Positions 10,391 to 20,947 of a DNA stretch of 64,000 bases are shown one piece after another. Below the pieces are notes generated by a model. It was not told the DNA's origin. It saw only the letters and a list, made by a program, of their open reading frames with translations, and did not search any database. This DNA comes from Plantago ovata (Eukaryota; Streptophyta; Magnoliopsida; Lamiales; Plantaginaceae). The stretch covers positions 79,036,753-79,100,752 of the forward strand of contig CM051456.1 of the NCBI GenBank assembly GCA_028274465.1. Reading direction: 5' to 3'. The position numbers and the translations under genes are program-made. Position 1 is the first letter of the stretch. Each line of letters starts with the position of its first letter.

Positions 10391-10646
10391 AGATCTCAGC
10401 TGACAGAGGCCATTTATTCGGTAGTATCCTTATTATCGTTTTTTTGGCTTGTTCACTATTGTTGGTTGAAACTCTTTTTCTTTCGATTTGGTTGTATGAT
10501 TCTATGACTTATGACTCTTGTACTCTTAGTTTGCTTTTGTAGTTGTGGCCTGTGTGCCTTTTGTCGTGTTTAGAGTAGCTTCGCCTTTTGTCTCGGTGCC
10601 TTAGTTGGTTAGAATTGAGAAAAATCAAAAAAATGGGGAAACAGGC

Positions 10647-10765
10647 CAAGCGCCCCGCTTGGGCATCACCAAATCCTATTGAAAATCCAAGCGGTCCGCC
10701 TGGATGATGCCAAGCGGAGCGCTTGGCCAAGCGCTTCGCTTGGCATAGTCCAAGCGGGCCGCTTG
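10647..10765 (+). repeat. Palindrome array, five copies
   Basis: Five copies of CCAAGCG-NNN-CGCTTGG or one-base variants, just after the env-position frame. Same family as 8100-8325. Confidence 0.85.
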
Positions 10766-10938
10766 GGCCCTGTTCCCCAATATTTTCCCTTTTTCTCATT
10801 TCGCCACCTTTGTGCACCCGTTTTCACATGTTTCTTGAGTCCTTTCAGGTACTACTCATATATAGGAGATTGGACACGAACCTTTATCTCAGGGAAGTGT
10901 ACTTTCAATCCAATTTTTCCTTTTCATTCAACTTTTCT

Positions 10939-10956
10939 TTGCTCGAGGACGAGCAA
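10939..10956 (+). other. Hairpin TTGCTCG-AGGA-CGAGCAA
   Basis: Perfect seven-pair stem with AGGA loop, followed by GGTTTGGGGAGG. It differs from the hairpin at 12386-12403 by one compensated base pair (C-G for T-A). Confidence 0.75.
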
Positions 10957-11451
10957 AAGTTTAGGTTTGGGGAGGGGGTATTGGATTTTCAGTACTATAT
11001 GCTTGTGTGGTTCGTACATGCCTGATTTTACTCAAGTTCATGTGATTTGTCGTGTTTTTTCAAATTTTTGCATGCATTTCATCCATAGATTAGTTGTTGC
11101 ACGTTGTTGTGTGTAGTCTATTGCCAAGTTTTTTCGAACTTTTCTATTGTGTAGACTAAGTGCTTATGACCATTATCATATGTTGCATCAATTTGCAAGT
11201 AGTTTGAGGCTTGTCTCGCTTGGTTTGTCACATTCACTTGTGCACTAGTTAAGCTTAGTAGTCTCGACATCACCTCGAGTGGTGTTTCTTCTACTGCGGT
11301 TCACGATGACCATATAAAATGATGCATGTTAGAATCTATAGTTGTAACCCGTGTAATTATGTACGTAAGAGGCGACAAGTTTTTCACCTCGATTAGAGAT
11401 TGCCAAATGCCTAGGAAGGAGGTAGTGTGAGGTGTGTGATTCCTTGTATTA

Positions 11452-11662
11452 AACCTATTCTATCGAATAGGTTTGGGGAGGGGGTTACGTTGTTATACTT
11501 GTCTTTCGTCTTGAGTCGTTGTAGATTTTTCTTAGCTTTATTTTTCTTTTGTTTTGTGTCCCAACCTATTCTCTCGAATAGGTTTGGGGAGGTGTCTTTG
11601 TAAAAAGTTTTTCCCTTTTTCTTTTTCGTCTTTGTGCTCAAACCTATTCTCTCGAATAGGTT
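11452..11662 (+). repeat. Three hairpin plus purine modules (AACCTATTC-NNNN-GAATAGGTT)
   Basis: Nine-pair stems at 11452-11473 (loop TATC), 11563-11584 (TCTC) and 11641-11662 (TCTC), each running into TTGGGGAGG. Copies with the same stem and other loops occur in TE4 and TE5. Confidence 0.85.
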
Positions 11663-11710
11663 TGGGGAGGTTTTTGACACGTAGTACTACTGCTTGCCTA
11701 GCTATATATA

Positions 11711-11713
<3 letters not shown>

Positions 11714-11751
<38 letters not shown>

Positions 11752-11820
11752 AGAGAAAAGAAAAAGAGAAAATAAAGAAGAAGAAAGAAAATAAAGAATA
11801 AGACCCAAAAGCAAAAGAAG
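11714..11820 (+). repeat. Poly(A) and A/G-rich tract
   Basis: About 36 consecutive A after a TATATATATAT run, then some 70 bases almost wholly A and G. TE4 (about 21500-21640, minus) and TE5 (about 30738-30880) have A/G tracts in the same position on their sense strands. Confidence 0.9.
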
Positions 11821-12385
11821 GGTCGTTGCAAGCCAAAAGCAGTCTCGTAGTGTCAAGTGTCATGTAAATATTTTGTCCTTGTGAAGTATCGAGTTGTAAA
11901 TTCTATCTTTTGTTTCGTGTCGCCTTTGTCCAAGGCCTGTTCTTGACCACCCTCGTCTTGCTATTCAAGAAGTGGTTGAATGAGATTCGTTCTTTGATAG
12001 TCTGGGTAGAATAGGGGAGTGTCTTCTTTTTCTAGGGAACCCTCCTTCATTTGATGAGAGCCAGTATTGGTTCGCCCTCTTTTGAGGAAAAGTCTCGCTT
12101 GGTGAACAGTAGTAAGCCCTCGGTTTCATAGGCACGGGCCAATTGTAGTATGATAATGTGAATCATTGTGTCGTCACTGACCAGGTCCAGGTAGAAGATG
12201 TTACGAGAGACTCCTTTGCTTAACCAAGTGCACATGAGAATTTGTATATTCGCAATCGAGGCATTCTTCAACCTACTTGCATGTCATGCTCATTTGGTTT
12301 TGTTCATAAGCATTTGGTAGATTCAATAGATTAGTTCACTTTACTTGGCATGAGACTCCTTTTGTGTTGCATTTAGGATAGTTTG

Positions 12386-12422
12386 TTGCTTGAGGACAAG
12401 CAAAGGTTTGGTTTGGGGAGTT
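12386..12422 (+). other. TE2 hairpin and polypurine tract
   Basis: Hairpin TTGCTTG-AGGA-CAAGCAA (12386-12403), then a purine-rich tract ending GGTTTGGGGAGTT directly at the LTR start. The tract primes plus-strand DNA synthesis in LTR elements. TE4 and TE5 carry the same hairpin next to the same tract. Confidence 0.85.
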
Positions 12423-13798
12423 TGATGAACGTATTTTTGACGCGTTCATCTTGTCTTTTTTACCTTCTTTTGCTATCTTTTAGCCTTGTTTTTTGGTTAG
12501 TTTTGTAGAATAGTGTCACGTTTTGTGTTTTCTGCATTTTCAGGCACTTAGGTACGAAACGGCGTTTTTGGAGCTAAAAACGAGCCTTTTTGATGGAAAA
12601 GATGGCCCCGTTGAAGTTCCCCAATCTCCGTGGCTTGTTCGTGAGTGTCTGAGCCCCAATAAGTGCCCAGAAGGACGAGCCCAAGGCACCCGAGGGCCGT
12701 TCGTGGGCAAAAGATCGAGTTTCGAGGCCAAAATCTGTCCAGGAGGCAAGCCCTTCGCTTGGAATTGGAGAAGCGGGACGCTTGGAATTTTAGGAGATTT
12801 CAAAAGAGGAACAGGAAGCAAGCGCTTCGCTTGGCTCTGCCCAAGCGAAGCGCTTGGCAGCCGTTACAGATCCAGATTTTGCCTTCATTACTTGATTTTG
12901 GAGTTACTTTTAGATATACAGAACATTGGAGACGAGTTTTGGACAGCCCTAAGCCCCAAAAACTCATAGAAACTCATAGATTCATTGTAATTTAGGTTGG
13001 GATTCGAGATTTTGATTGGAATTCATCCTTTGTAATCATCTACGGAGAGGTTTTCTTTGCTTTCCACCGATTAGTGACAGCTTTGGTGGTAACTTGTATC
13101 ACTCTCTTGTCTTGTAGTTTGATTTGATGTATTCTGATTATTATTCATATGAATTGATGTCTATGTTGATGAATATGAGTAGCTAAATCTTTTGTGTTGG
13201 TGGTAGAATGTAGAATTATGCATGTTATGGATTATGCTTATGCTTACATGAGGTTGTGAGTCAATCTTGCTGCAAATTACTTCATATGATTCGTAGTTGC
13301 CTATAAAATATATTCGAATAGAGTATGTGACAAACTCGTTGGTCAATGAAAGCTATAGGATTGTATGTTAGTGATTTGCAGCATGCTAGATAAATGGTGT
13401 TGGTGACAAACACCTCTACATTATTGATAGTGGCCTTTCATGATGTGTGTCTTGAAAGTTACCTAGACAAGTTGCTTAGCAGACTTAGTTGAAGGTTTTA
13501 CGCACTGAACTTGTGAGCATATTCGTAATCCATGCATGTGTATTCGATTTCTACCACCGACCGTTTTCCAAACTTGTTTACAAAAACTCTTGATTTCTCA
13601 CTTCATTTGTTCAAACATCTTTCTCAAAAATCATCATCTAGTTGACTGAAATTAGCTAGCCAAAACCTTGATCAAAGCCACGTTAGGTCCCGAGAGAACG
13701 ACACTCGGGGACAACTTGCCATTGCACTCTGTTTGTGTAGTGAAAGGTGTTCTTTGGCTTTTTAAACAAATTTAATTGGTGAAAAACGACATCATCAT
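12423..13798 (+). repeat. TE2 3' LTR (1376 bp)
   Basis: Begins TGATGA and ends TCATCA. Four CAAGCG-type palindromes lie at 12745-12860, upstream of a weak TATA-like stretch near 12900. The last about 113 bases match the 5' LTR remnant. It is followed at 13799 by TE3 coding sequence. Confidence 0.9.
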
Positions 13799-15015
13799 TG
13801 ATCATCAATACCAACTTTTACAACCTCAATATCTCCCTTTTCCACATGATCTCTAATGAAATGATGTCTAATATCAATGTGCTTAGTCCTTGAGTGAAAC
13901 TTAGGATTTTGCGTAATAGCAATAGCACTTGTATCATCACAAAAGATTGGTGTTTTCTTTGCAGAAATACCATAATCTCTTAATTGTTGCTGAATCCATA
14001 GGATTTGAGCTGTGCAACAACCAGCCGCAATGTACTCAGATTCAGTAGATGAATTGGCAACACAGGTTTGCTTCTTGCTGAACCATGATATTAATCTAGT
14101 ACCCAAAAATTGACAAGTTCCAGAGGTACTTTTTCTATCAAGTGTTGATCCTCCATGATCAGCATCAGAATAACCAACCAATTCAAGTGCAGAATCTTTA
14201 GGATACCATAATCCAACATTGACTGTACCTTTGACATATTTCAGTATCTTAAGTGCCTTTTTGTAGTGTGATTCTATTGGATCAGATTGGAATTTTGCAC
14301 ACACACAAACAACATATTGAATGTCAGGTCTACTTGCTGTTAAGTACAACAAGGAACCAATGAGCTTCCTATACTTGTGTTCTTCAACACTTTTATCTTC
14401 TTTACTATAGCCCAATTTGGTACTAACAGTCATAGGGATCTTTTCAGGTTTTTCTTCCTCTTTGATCCTAAACTTTATGAGCATTTCTTTCGCATACTTT
14501 GCTTGGTTTATGAATATTCCATCTTTGAGTTGCTTGACTTGCACTCCTAGGAAATAATTCAATTTTCCCATCATACTCATTTCAAATTTGTTTGTGATGA
14601 GTTTGGCAAAATCATCACAAAGTTGCTTGTCCTTAGATCCAAATATTATGTCATCCACATAAATCTGAACTAAGAGTATTTTACCATCATGGTTCATGGT
14701 AAACAATGTTTTATCTACTTCACCTTTCTTGAAACCATTATCCAGCAAGAACTTAGCCAAGGTATCATACCAAGCTCTTGGTACTTGCTTTAGACCATAT
14801 ACAGCTTTCTGAAGCTTGTATACCATCTTGGTTTCTGAGGGAAGTTCAAAGCCAGGGGGTTGTTCTAAGTAGACTTCTTCAGCAAGTTCACCATTCAAGA
14901 ATGCACTTTTAACATCCATTTGGTAAACAATGAAGTCATTGTGAGCAGCAAAGGCCAAGAAAAGCCTAATTGCATCCAATCTTGCAACTGGTGCATAAGA
15001 CTCATCATAGTCCAA
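13799..15015 (-). CDS. TE3 reverse transcriptase and RNase H, fossil
   Basis: Copia [62 protein letters not shown] and catalytic [10 protein letters not shown]. RNase H follows: [54 protein letters not shown]. It copies element RNA in the virus-like particle. The RNase H end is cut by TE2. Near-identical blocks are at 55063-56258, 60268-60702 and 38889-39975. Confidence 0.9.
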
Positions 15016-15731
15016 TCCTCAGCAAGTCCATGAGTAGCAGAAACTTTGGATCTAGTCACTTGGCGTTTGTCAATATCACCAATCATATCCATAGAGGGAT
15101 GATCTCTAATCCATTTGTTAACAGGCTTTCTGCTCGTTGGATCTGTATATGTTTGCTCATCAGCATGTGACTCTTCAGCATGTACTTGTTCAGTACTACT
15201 GGTTTTTTGTGTCTCTGCTGAGATTGGTTCATCAGCAACTGCTTGTTCAGCATTGCTAGATTGTGGTAACTCATCAGCAGGCACGAGAGGTTGCGTAGTT
15301 TCAGCAACTTCCGGAGCAACTGCGTCTTTTGCTGGAAATTCTTTGTCGTGAACTATATTTATCTTGTCATGACTTGGGGGAGGAGAGTCATTGTCAGAAT
15401 CATCATTTAGTTCAATTGACTTGATTTTCCTAGCATCAGATTCAGTTCTTTGCTTATGTATGATTAGTTTTTTCATACATTCTGATATTTCTTCTTCAGC
15501 AGGCACTCCTTGTGTCTTTTCGTAGAATACAACAAGCACTGATTCTTCGATCTTTTGTGCCTTTTTGTTGTAAACTCTATAAGCGTTACTATGCAAGGAG
15601 TAACCAAGAAATATCGCTTCGTCTGCCTTTGGTTGAAATGTTCTTAGGTATTCTCTACCGTTATTAAGAACAAAACACTTACAACCAAATACTCTTAGAT
15701 GAGTGATATTAGGAGGTCTACCAACAAACAA
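15016..15731 (-). pseudogene. TE3 integrase C-terminal part and hinge
   Basis: FVGRPPNITHLRVFGCKCFV and EAIFLGYSLHSNAYRVYNKK are typical of the copia integrase C-terminal region. A low-complexity acidic hinge with many AE pairs follows (about 15090-15400) before RT. The same order is seen at 54286-54970 and, minus strand, 60900-61538. Confidence 0.8.
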
Positions 15732-15789
15732 TTCATATGGAGTTTTGTTGTATTCCTTAGTAATCAGACATCTGTTTTGAGTGTAACAG

Positions 15790-16330
15790 GCGGTATTAAT
15801 CGCTTCAACCTAGTAAGCCTCACTTATTTCAGTGTCAGCAAGCATTGTTCTTGCGGCTTCTTTTAGGGTGCGATTCTTCTATTCAGCAACACCGTTTTGT
15901 TCTGGTGTCCTTACTGAGGATAACTGATGTTGTATGCCTTTTGAAGTGCAATACTCAGTTATGTACTGGTTTACAAACTCAGTACCATGGTCTGTCCTTA
16001 TGACTTTTACCTTGTCATTTTTCATGACTTCAAGCTTATTCAGCAAGTTAGGTATTTCAGTCCTTGTTTCAGATTTGTGCTTGATAAATACTACCCAAGT
16101 GAATCTTGAATAGTCATCTACCATCACCAGACCATACTTCTTACCAGCATAGCTTGTTGAAGAATATTCAAACAAGTCCATGTGCAAGAGTTGTAAAGTT
16201 TTTGTAGTTGACAGTCTGGCCTTGTTCTTAAAAGAAGATTTGGTTTTCTTTCCTTGCTGACATGCATTGCAAACACCATCCTTCTTAAAACTAACCTTAG
16301 GTAATCCAACTACAAGTTCCTTTTGGACAG
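15790..16330 (-). pseudogene. TE3 integrase catalytic core
   Basis: LHMDLFEYSSTSYAGKKYGL, VDDYSRFTWVVFIKHKSE, VIRTDHGTEFVNQYI and SSVRTPEQNGVAE are the copia rve core around two catalytic Asp and the glutamate region. A Cys-containing pre-integrase segment (CNACQQGKQTK type) precedes it near 16250. It inserts element DNA into the genome. Broken. Confidence 0.85.
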
Positions 16331-16468
16331 CTTATTCGGCGTCTTGAAGTTTAGATGACTTGTTCGTTTATGTCATAACCATGCTTTTTCAGCAAAGCAA
16401 TCGTGATCTGAGACAAGGCATTTTTCAACAATTGCTGAAGACCAATCAACGGTGTACAATCCTCCTGA

Positions 16469-16822
16469 TCATCTGGCAATCATAATAACCTTCTTTGTCT
16501 CGAAATCTATAAGTTTACATTCATCACTTTTGATTTTGATGAAGTATCCTTTGTCAGCAAATTGACTCATGCTGAAAAGATTAAACTTGAGATTTTTGAC
16601 ATAAAGAACTCCCGTAATGGTAATGCATCCTAACTTCACGTCACCAAAGCCTTTTGTAGAACCAGGGCCTCCACCAGCAAACCTTATTGTTGGACCTTTA
16701 GACCATCGTCTATAGTTTATAAAGTTATTCTTGTTGCCCGTCATGTGCTTTCCACAACAACTGTCAAAGTGCCAGATTGCATCGTTTGTCTCCGTGGCTG
16801 AAGTCTGCACAATCAAGAGCAA
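16469..16822 (-). pseudogene. TE3 protease region
   Basis: WHFDSCCGKHMTGNKNNFIN lies where copia proteases keep their active site, followed by GDVKLGCITITGVLYVKNLK and FNLFSMSQFADKGYFIKI. A close relative is at 53317-53637. Confidence 0.75.
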
Positions 16823-16827
16823 ACAAG

Positions 16828-18240
16828 TTAATTATCCAATGTTGGATGTCCATTAACATGTTCAAGAATCCGTCCAGTGGAAACCCAAGTCTTAAGTTTT
16901 TCAACTTTGACTTGTTTTCTACTTGCTGAGGAACTAGAAGGTTTTGAGCCAAAAGACTTTTGATTCGTGCTGATCAAGTCCACTTTCTGATGTGGTGTCT
17001 TGCTCGGTTGACCTTTTTGCTGAACATACTTTTCAGTAAGTTCTTTTCTAGCAAGGTTCCTTCTAGCCCTAGAATTTTGAGTCTTTTCAGAACTCTTAGG
17101 CTTGATTTTGTTCATCTCTTTGAAGTATCTTTGCTGACTTTGCTTATACTCGTGAAAAAGTTGACTTTGCTTGGTTTTGAAACCGAGTCCACTTTTCGGA
17201 GAATGCTGAGCTTTTGTGTCAGCAACCTTACTTGATTCAGGTTTGTCAGCAAAGGTCTTCTGATTACTTTTAGTAATCTTGCCTTTTGACTTAACAAATT
17301 GCTTTTCAGCAACTTGTTTGGCAGAATGCTTTACAACATCATTTTTCTTTACAGTTTGCTTTTCAGCAACCTGTTTTCCTTTTAAAGTCTTGTTACTTTG
17401 AGTAGCAACAGCGGGCTTTACGGTCGTAGGTACTTGATTGTATTTTTCAGCAACCTTAGATTGACCAAACTGATAGAGTTCTGGTTGACCACTATCAGTA
17501 GCGCGTACAAAGGAAATCGGTGATTTGTCTTTACTCAAGATTATTACGTCATCACCTTCATACGTTGCACCTAAACTTTCTTTCTGAGATGGATCTCTCA
17601 AATAAGAGTTTAGTTCAGTCAGCGTATTACTTGCATCAGCATAAGATTTGAAATTGATTTTCATCTTTTTTCTTTCTTGGATTTCAGCAAGTAACTTTAG
17701 AATTGCGGACTGATACTCTTCCAATTCTATTGCTATTTGAGAATTTTTCTCTGTAGCTTCAGCAATCAACTTCTTGAGACGCTTTATTTCAGCATCCTTC
17801 TCTTTTGTCTCTTCTTTCAACAAGACATACTTTTCAGTAGTCCGCTTGGTCAGAGTTTCAGCATTCTGTAGTTTCTCTTGCTGTTTGCTCAGAGTTTTCT
17901 CAAATCTTTCGATTTCTCCTTGAATCTTGTCAAGGTCAATCTCGTCTTCACTTTCTGATTCAGAGTCATAGGAAGGATTATTTACCTGACCGGCCATGAG
18001 GCAGAACTCATAGTTTGACACATCTGGATAAGCTTCCATGGCTATTCCACAAACTTCCTTGCCAATCTCTACGTCAAGAGTGGCTTCTTCATCGTCAGTA
18101 TCTGAGCTTTCTTCCTCACTGTCTTCGGAGCTAGTATCAATGCACAATGCATCAATTTTTGCTTGAAGCTTCTTCTTTTCTTCAACAATAAAAGCTCTTT
18201 TGAACTTCTTCTTCTTTTCAGCAGATTTGCCTTTCAGCAA
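16828..18240 (-). pseudogene. TE3 gag C-terminal region, Lys-rich and coiled coil
   Basis: 470 codons after a CCHC knuckle (CFYCKKPGHFKANC, about 18240-18290). First part acidic (SSEDSEEESSDTDDEEA), then a probable coiled coil (IQGEIERFEKTLSKQQEKLQ), then a basic Lys/Gln-rich tail with repeated VAEKQ and VKK. SIRE-lineage gags are unusually long; this fits. Likely RNA-binding. TE8 carries a relative at 52172-53235. Confidence 0.75.
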
Positions 18241-18414
18241 AGGACAATTTGCTTTGAAGTGTCCAGGCTTTTTGCAGTAAAAGCAGAGATCATTTCCAAC
18301 TGCTTGTTCTTCTGATGAGGTTGCTTGCTGAGCCTGCTCGTTCAGCGAGCTAGTTTCATTCTTGTACTTATGGTAGTTGTTACCAAGATGTTTTTTCAGC
18401 TTCTCTTTTGCTTT

Positions 18415-19248
18415 TCACCTTTCGAGTTCCTTACTGATGAATTTCTTCATGTTTTTAACAACCAAAGCATTTTCATCAGCAGGCTCTTTATCATTCTTCT
18501 TTTCAGAAGATGAAGGCTTTGCAGCAAGAGCAATGTTTTGCGATTTTTCAGCAAACACATTTTCTCTTTGCATTGTCTCGTAGTTGACAGTAGCAAGATG
18601 AGAGAACAACTCTGTTGGTGTAATGTCTGGCATTCCTTGATTGTAGTAGAAGTTCTGAGTGTGGATCCATTCTTGGTTCAGACTTCTGATGATGGTTTTC
18701 ACCTTCTTAGAATCTGAGTAAAGATTTCCAACACCCAAGGCTGCCATCTCACTAACTAGAGTTGTGAATCTGAAGTCCAAGTCTTCCAGTGACTCATTTG
18801 TACCTTGTTTAAAGTTCTGGAACTTTAACTTCAACACTTCAAGTTTGTTTTCCTTGGTTTTGTCAGATCCAACACAAAGATCTTGAACCATTTTCCAAGC
18901 TTCCTTAGCAGTTTTAGCACCCCACAGTTTGCATTGTATGGTATCCGGAGTTGATCGAATGATGATGTTTCTTGCTTGGCCATCAAGATGGAATCTCTTG
19001 GCTTCGTCGGAAGTCCATTCCTCTCATGGTTTTGGAACGACAATATCAACTGGTTCGCCTAAGATAGTTTCCTTTCTAGCTTCTGTGATTTTGTGAGGAA
19101 AGCTTCTCTCAACCTTAGTGATCTTGATAGGTCCATCATTAATGACAGTAACCATCTCATCACTAATGGCCTCAAGATGTAGCATCATGTTGTTTCGCCA
19201 TTTTTCGTAGTTTTCCAGCTTCAACAAGGGAGCGTCTCCTAAAGACAT
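18415..19248 (-). pseudogene. TE3 gag N-terminal region
   Basis: Starts MSLGDAPLLKLENYEKWRNN and continues with NFKQGTNESLEDLDFRFTTL and IIRSLNQEWIHTQNFYYNQG, words of the UBN2/copia gag family. It lies about 100 bases after the primer site, as expected. Broken. Confidence 0.8.
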
Positions 19249-19347
19249 CCTGTCAGCAAAAGACTACCAAACTGATCAAGTGAGAGTGATTTACGGAAAG
19301 CAACTAAGGGGATCTAGGTTCAGTGTTGAAGGTTAAAGAACCTCCAG

Positions 19348-19359
19348 CTCTGATACCAC
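19348..19359 (-). other. TE3 primer binding site
   Basis: TGGTATCAGAGC on the minus strand, complementary to the 3' end of initiator tRNA-Met, one base inside the LTR edge at 19361. Usual for plant copia. Confidence 0.9.
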
Positions 19360-19360
19360 T

Positions 19361-19711
19361 TGTTGGTCCCTTTAAACAACAAGAAAAGACTAGAGGGGGG
19401 GGTGAATAGTCTTTTCAAACTTTCGTCGTTTAAAAACTTTCTCAGCAAGGACTTATTACTGTTCAGTAATTAGTTTGTTGATACATAACATTCTCAGCAA
19501 GCGCAAGTTACTTTTCAATAACGAGTTTTGCTGATACTTAAAATCAGAGAGTGGAAGTATTTGATACAATAAGTGCTTTGTCAGTAAGTGATAGTTTCAG
19601 CAAGTGAATAGAGTGACTGTGTACAGATAGATATGCTTTGCTGAAAACTAAATGCAGTAAGTAAATTACACAAACACTTTTATAGTGGTATCTGAGAGTG
19701 GCGTAATCTCT
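19361..19711 (-). repeat. TE3 5' LTR, part nearest the coding region
   Basis: Starts TGTTGGTCCC on the plus strand, has a G-tract after GACTAGA (19395-19402), and is cut at 19711 by TE4. The last five bases TCTCT (19707-19711) are duplicated at 37767-37771. Confidence 0.9.
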
Positions 19712-20910
19712 TGATGAACGGTTTAGAACTTGTCAGATTCTAGTTAATCAAATAAATTTGTATTTAGCCAAAGGCAATTCACAACTTCAACGAAAACCGT
19801 AGTGTAGCAGTAAAATAACCTCGAGTGTCGATCTCTAAGGACTATAACTAGCTTTATCTAATCTAACTTAAGAATATAAAATCAACAAACCACTTAGCAA
19901 AGATTTTTCTTATCAGATAATGGAGGCTGGTGATAGTATGATCATTCAAAGCATAGCAGGTTAATAATCATGCATGAAGTACCCAATTGTTTTGCATGGA
20001 GATCTTTGATCAATGAATTGTCCAATTGTGTTCGTTATAATTCAACACTACGAAGATAGAGGTTTTAGATAGATCAAAGAAATAAAGCAATAACTCAGAG
20101 TCTACTGCGCGATATAGCCATTAGCATAATTATTAACCCTTCGCTAAGAAATCACATACTATCACCAACGAGAAGTTTAGCTACTCATAGATGTCATGCA
20201 ATCAACAGAAATCATAGCAAGATTGAATGAAAACATGTTGAAATATAAATAAATATAAATAGAAAAACTGTAAGATACAATGTTACCGAAGGTTGTCAAT
20301 CTCCGAAGAATCACGATCTTACAAGCTCCAAAACGCTAAGAAAAAGTATCTCCTAAGCTAAGAATCCCCAGAACAGGCTCTGGAGAATTCCTACCTAAAA
20401 CTAATGAGAAAGGTGAGAGAAGAGGTTTGGAAAAGTATGAAAAATGGAGAAAACTGAACAACTATATATAGGCATTCGGCAGGTGTGGGGCGAGTCGCCC
20501 CACACACCGGGCGAGTCGCCCTGTGTGGGGTGATTTGCCCCTCGTCCCGGGCGACTCGCCTGGGACCTCCAGTCGGTTGGTTATGCGTTTTCGATGCGTT
20601 TTTGGATTTCTTTTCCTTTTCGGACTCGGTTTTTGCCTTCTAGTGACCTTTTAGCCTTCAGACTCGACCCCTAGACTTCAAATCCTATCCGGAATCTTTC
20701 CAATTAGGCCTTCGGAACACCAATTCCTTGTCTACTTCAATATAATTGTCCGGAAAACCTCGTTTTTCACCCCAAACCTGTAAAATACTAACTAAAGGGA
20801 AACGTGACACTATTCTAATAAAATCCACTAAAATATAGCTAAATTAACATAGAGGATAGCTAAGTTGGTGAAAAGAGACTCAAATGAAAGTGTAAAATAC
20901 ACGTTCATCA
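19712..20910 (-). repeat. TE4 3' LTR (1199 bp)
   Basis: Begins TGATGAACGG and ends CGTTCATCA. TATA box at 20463-20470 (TATATATA). Four CG palindromes of GGGGCGANTCGCCCC type lie at 20487-20560, just upstream of it in the sense direction. Pairs with 36560-37766. Confidence 0.92.
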
Positions 20911-20947
20911 AACTCCCCAAACCGAACCTTTGCTTGTCCTCAAGCAA
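20911..20947 (-). other. TE4 polypurine tract and AGGA-loop hairpin
   Basis: In sense, hairpin TTGCTTG-AGGA-CAAGCAA (20930-20947) then a purine-rich stretch ending GGTTTGGGGAGTT against the LTR. Same arrangement as TE2 and TE5. Confidence 0.85.

Larger units (their letters stand above)
10391..12403 (+). other. TE2 3' noncoding region with RNA-hairpin modules
   Basis: Two kilobases without coding. In order: palindromes (10647-10765), hairpin 10939-10956 followed by GGTTTGGGGAGG, three AACCTATTC hairpins each followed by the same purine word (11452-11662), poly(A) and A/G tract (11714-11820), a block starting near 12030 (GGGAACCCTCCTTC, then GATGAGAGCCAGTATTGG), and a second AGGA-loop hairpin before the polypurine tract. 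The same order recurs in TE4 and TE5. Confidence 0.8.
5356..13798 (+). mobile_element. TE2: Athila-like gypsy element without pol
   Basis: Plus-strand element: truncated 5' LTR (5356-5468), primer site (5472-5490), gag and protease (5611-7923), noncoding spacer with a palindrome array, an env-position frame (9077-10390), a 2 kb 3' noncoding region, polypurine tract and complete 3' LTR (12423-13798). No RT, RNase H or integrase is visible in any frame between gag-protease and the second frame, so it looks non-autonomous. The right LTR abuts TE3 RNase H, so TE2 inserted into TE3. The 5' LTR was later disrupted by TE1. The coding parts have a few breaks. Confidence 0.85.

Noticed and set aside
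11714-11749. Poly(A) run as the tail of a processed mRNA or SINE/LINE insertion
   Set aside because: No upstream gene or LINE/SINE body, no target duplication, and TE4 and TE5 have A/G tracts at the same element position.
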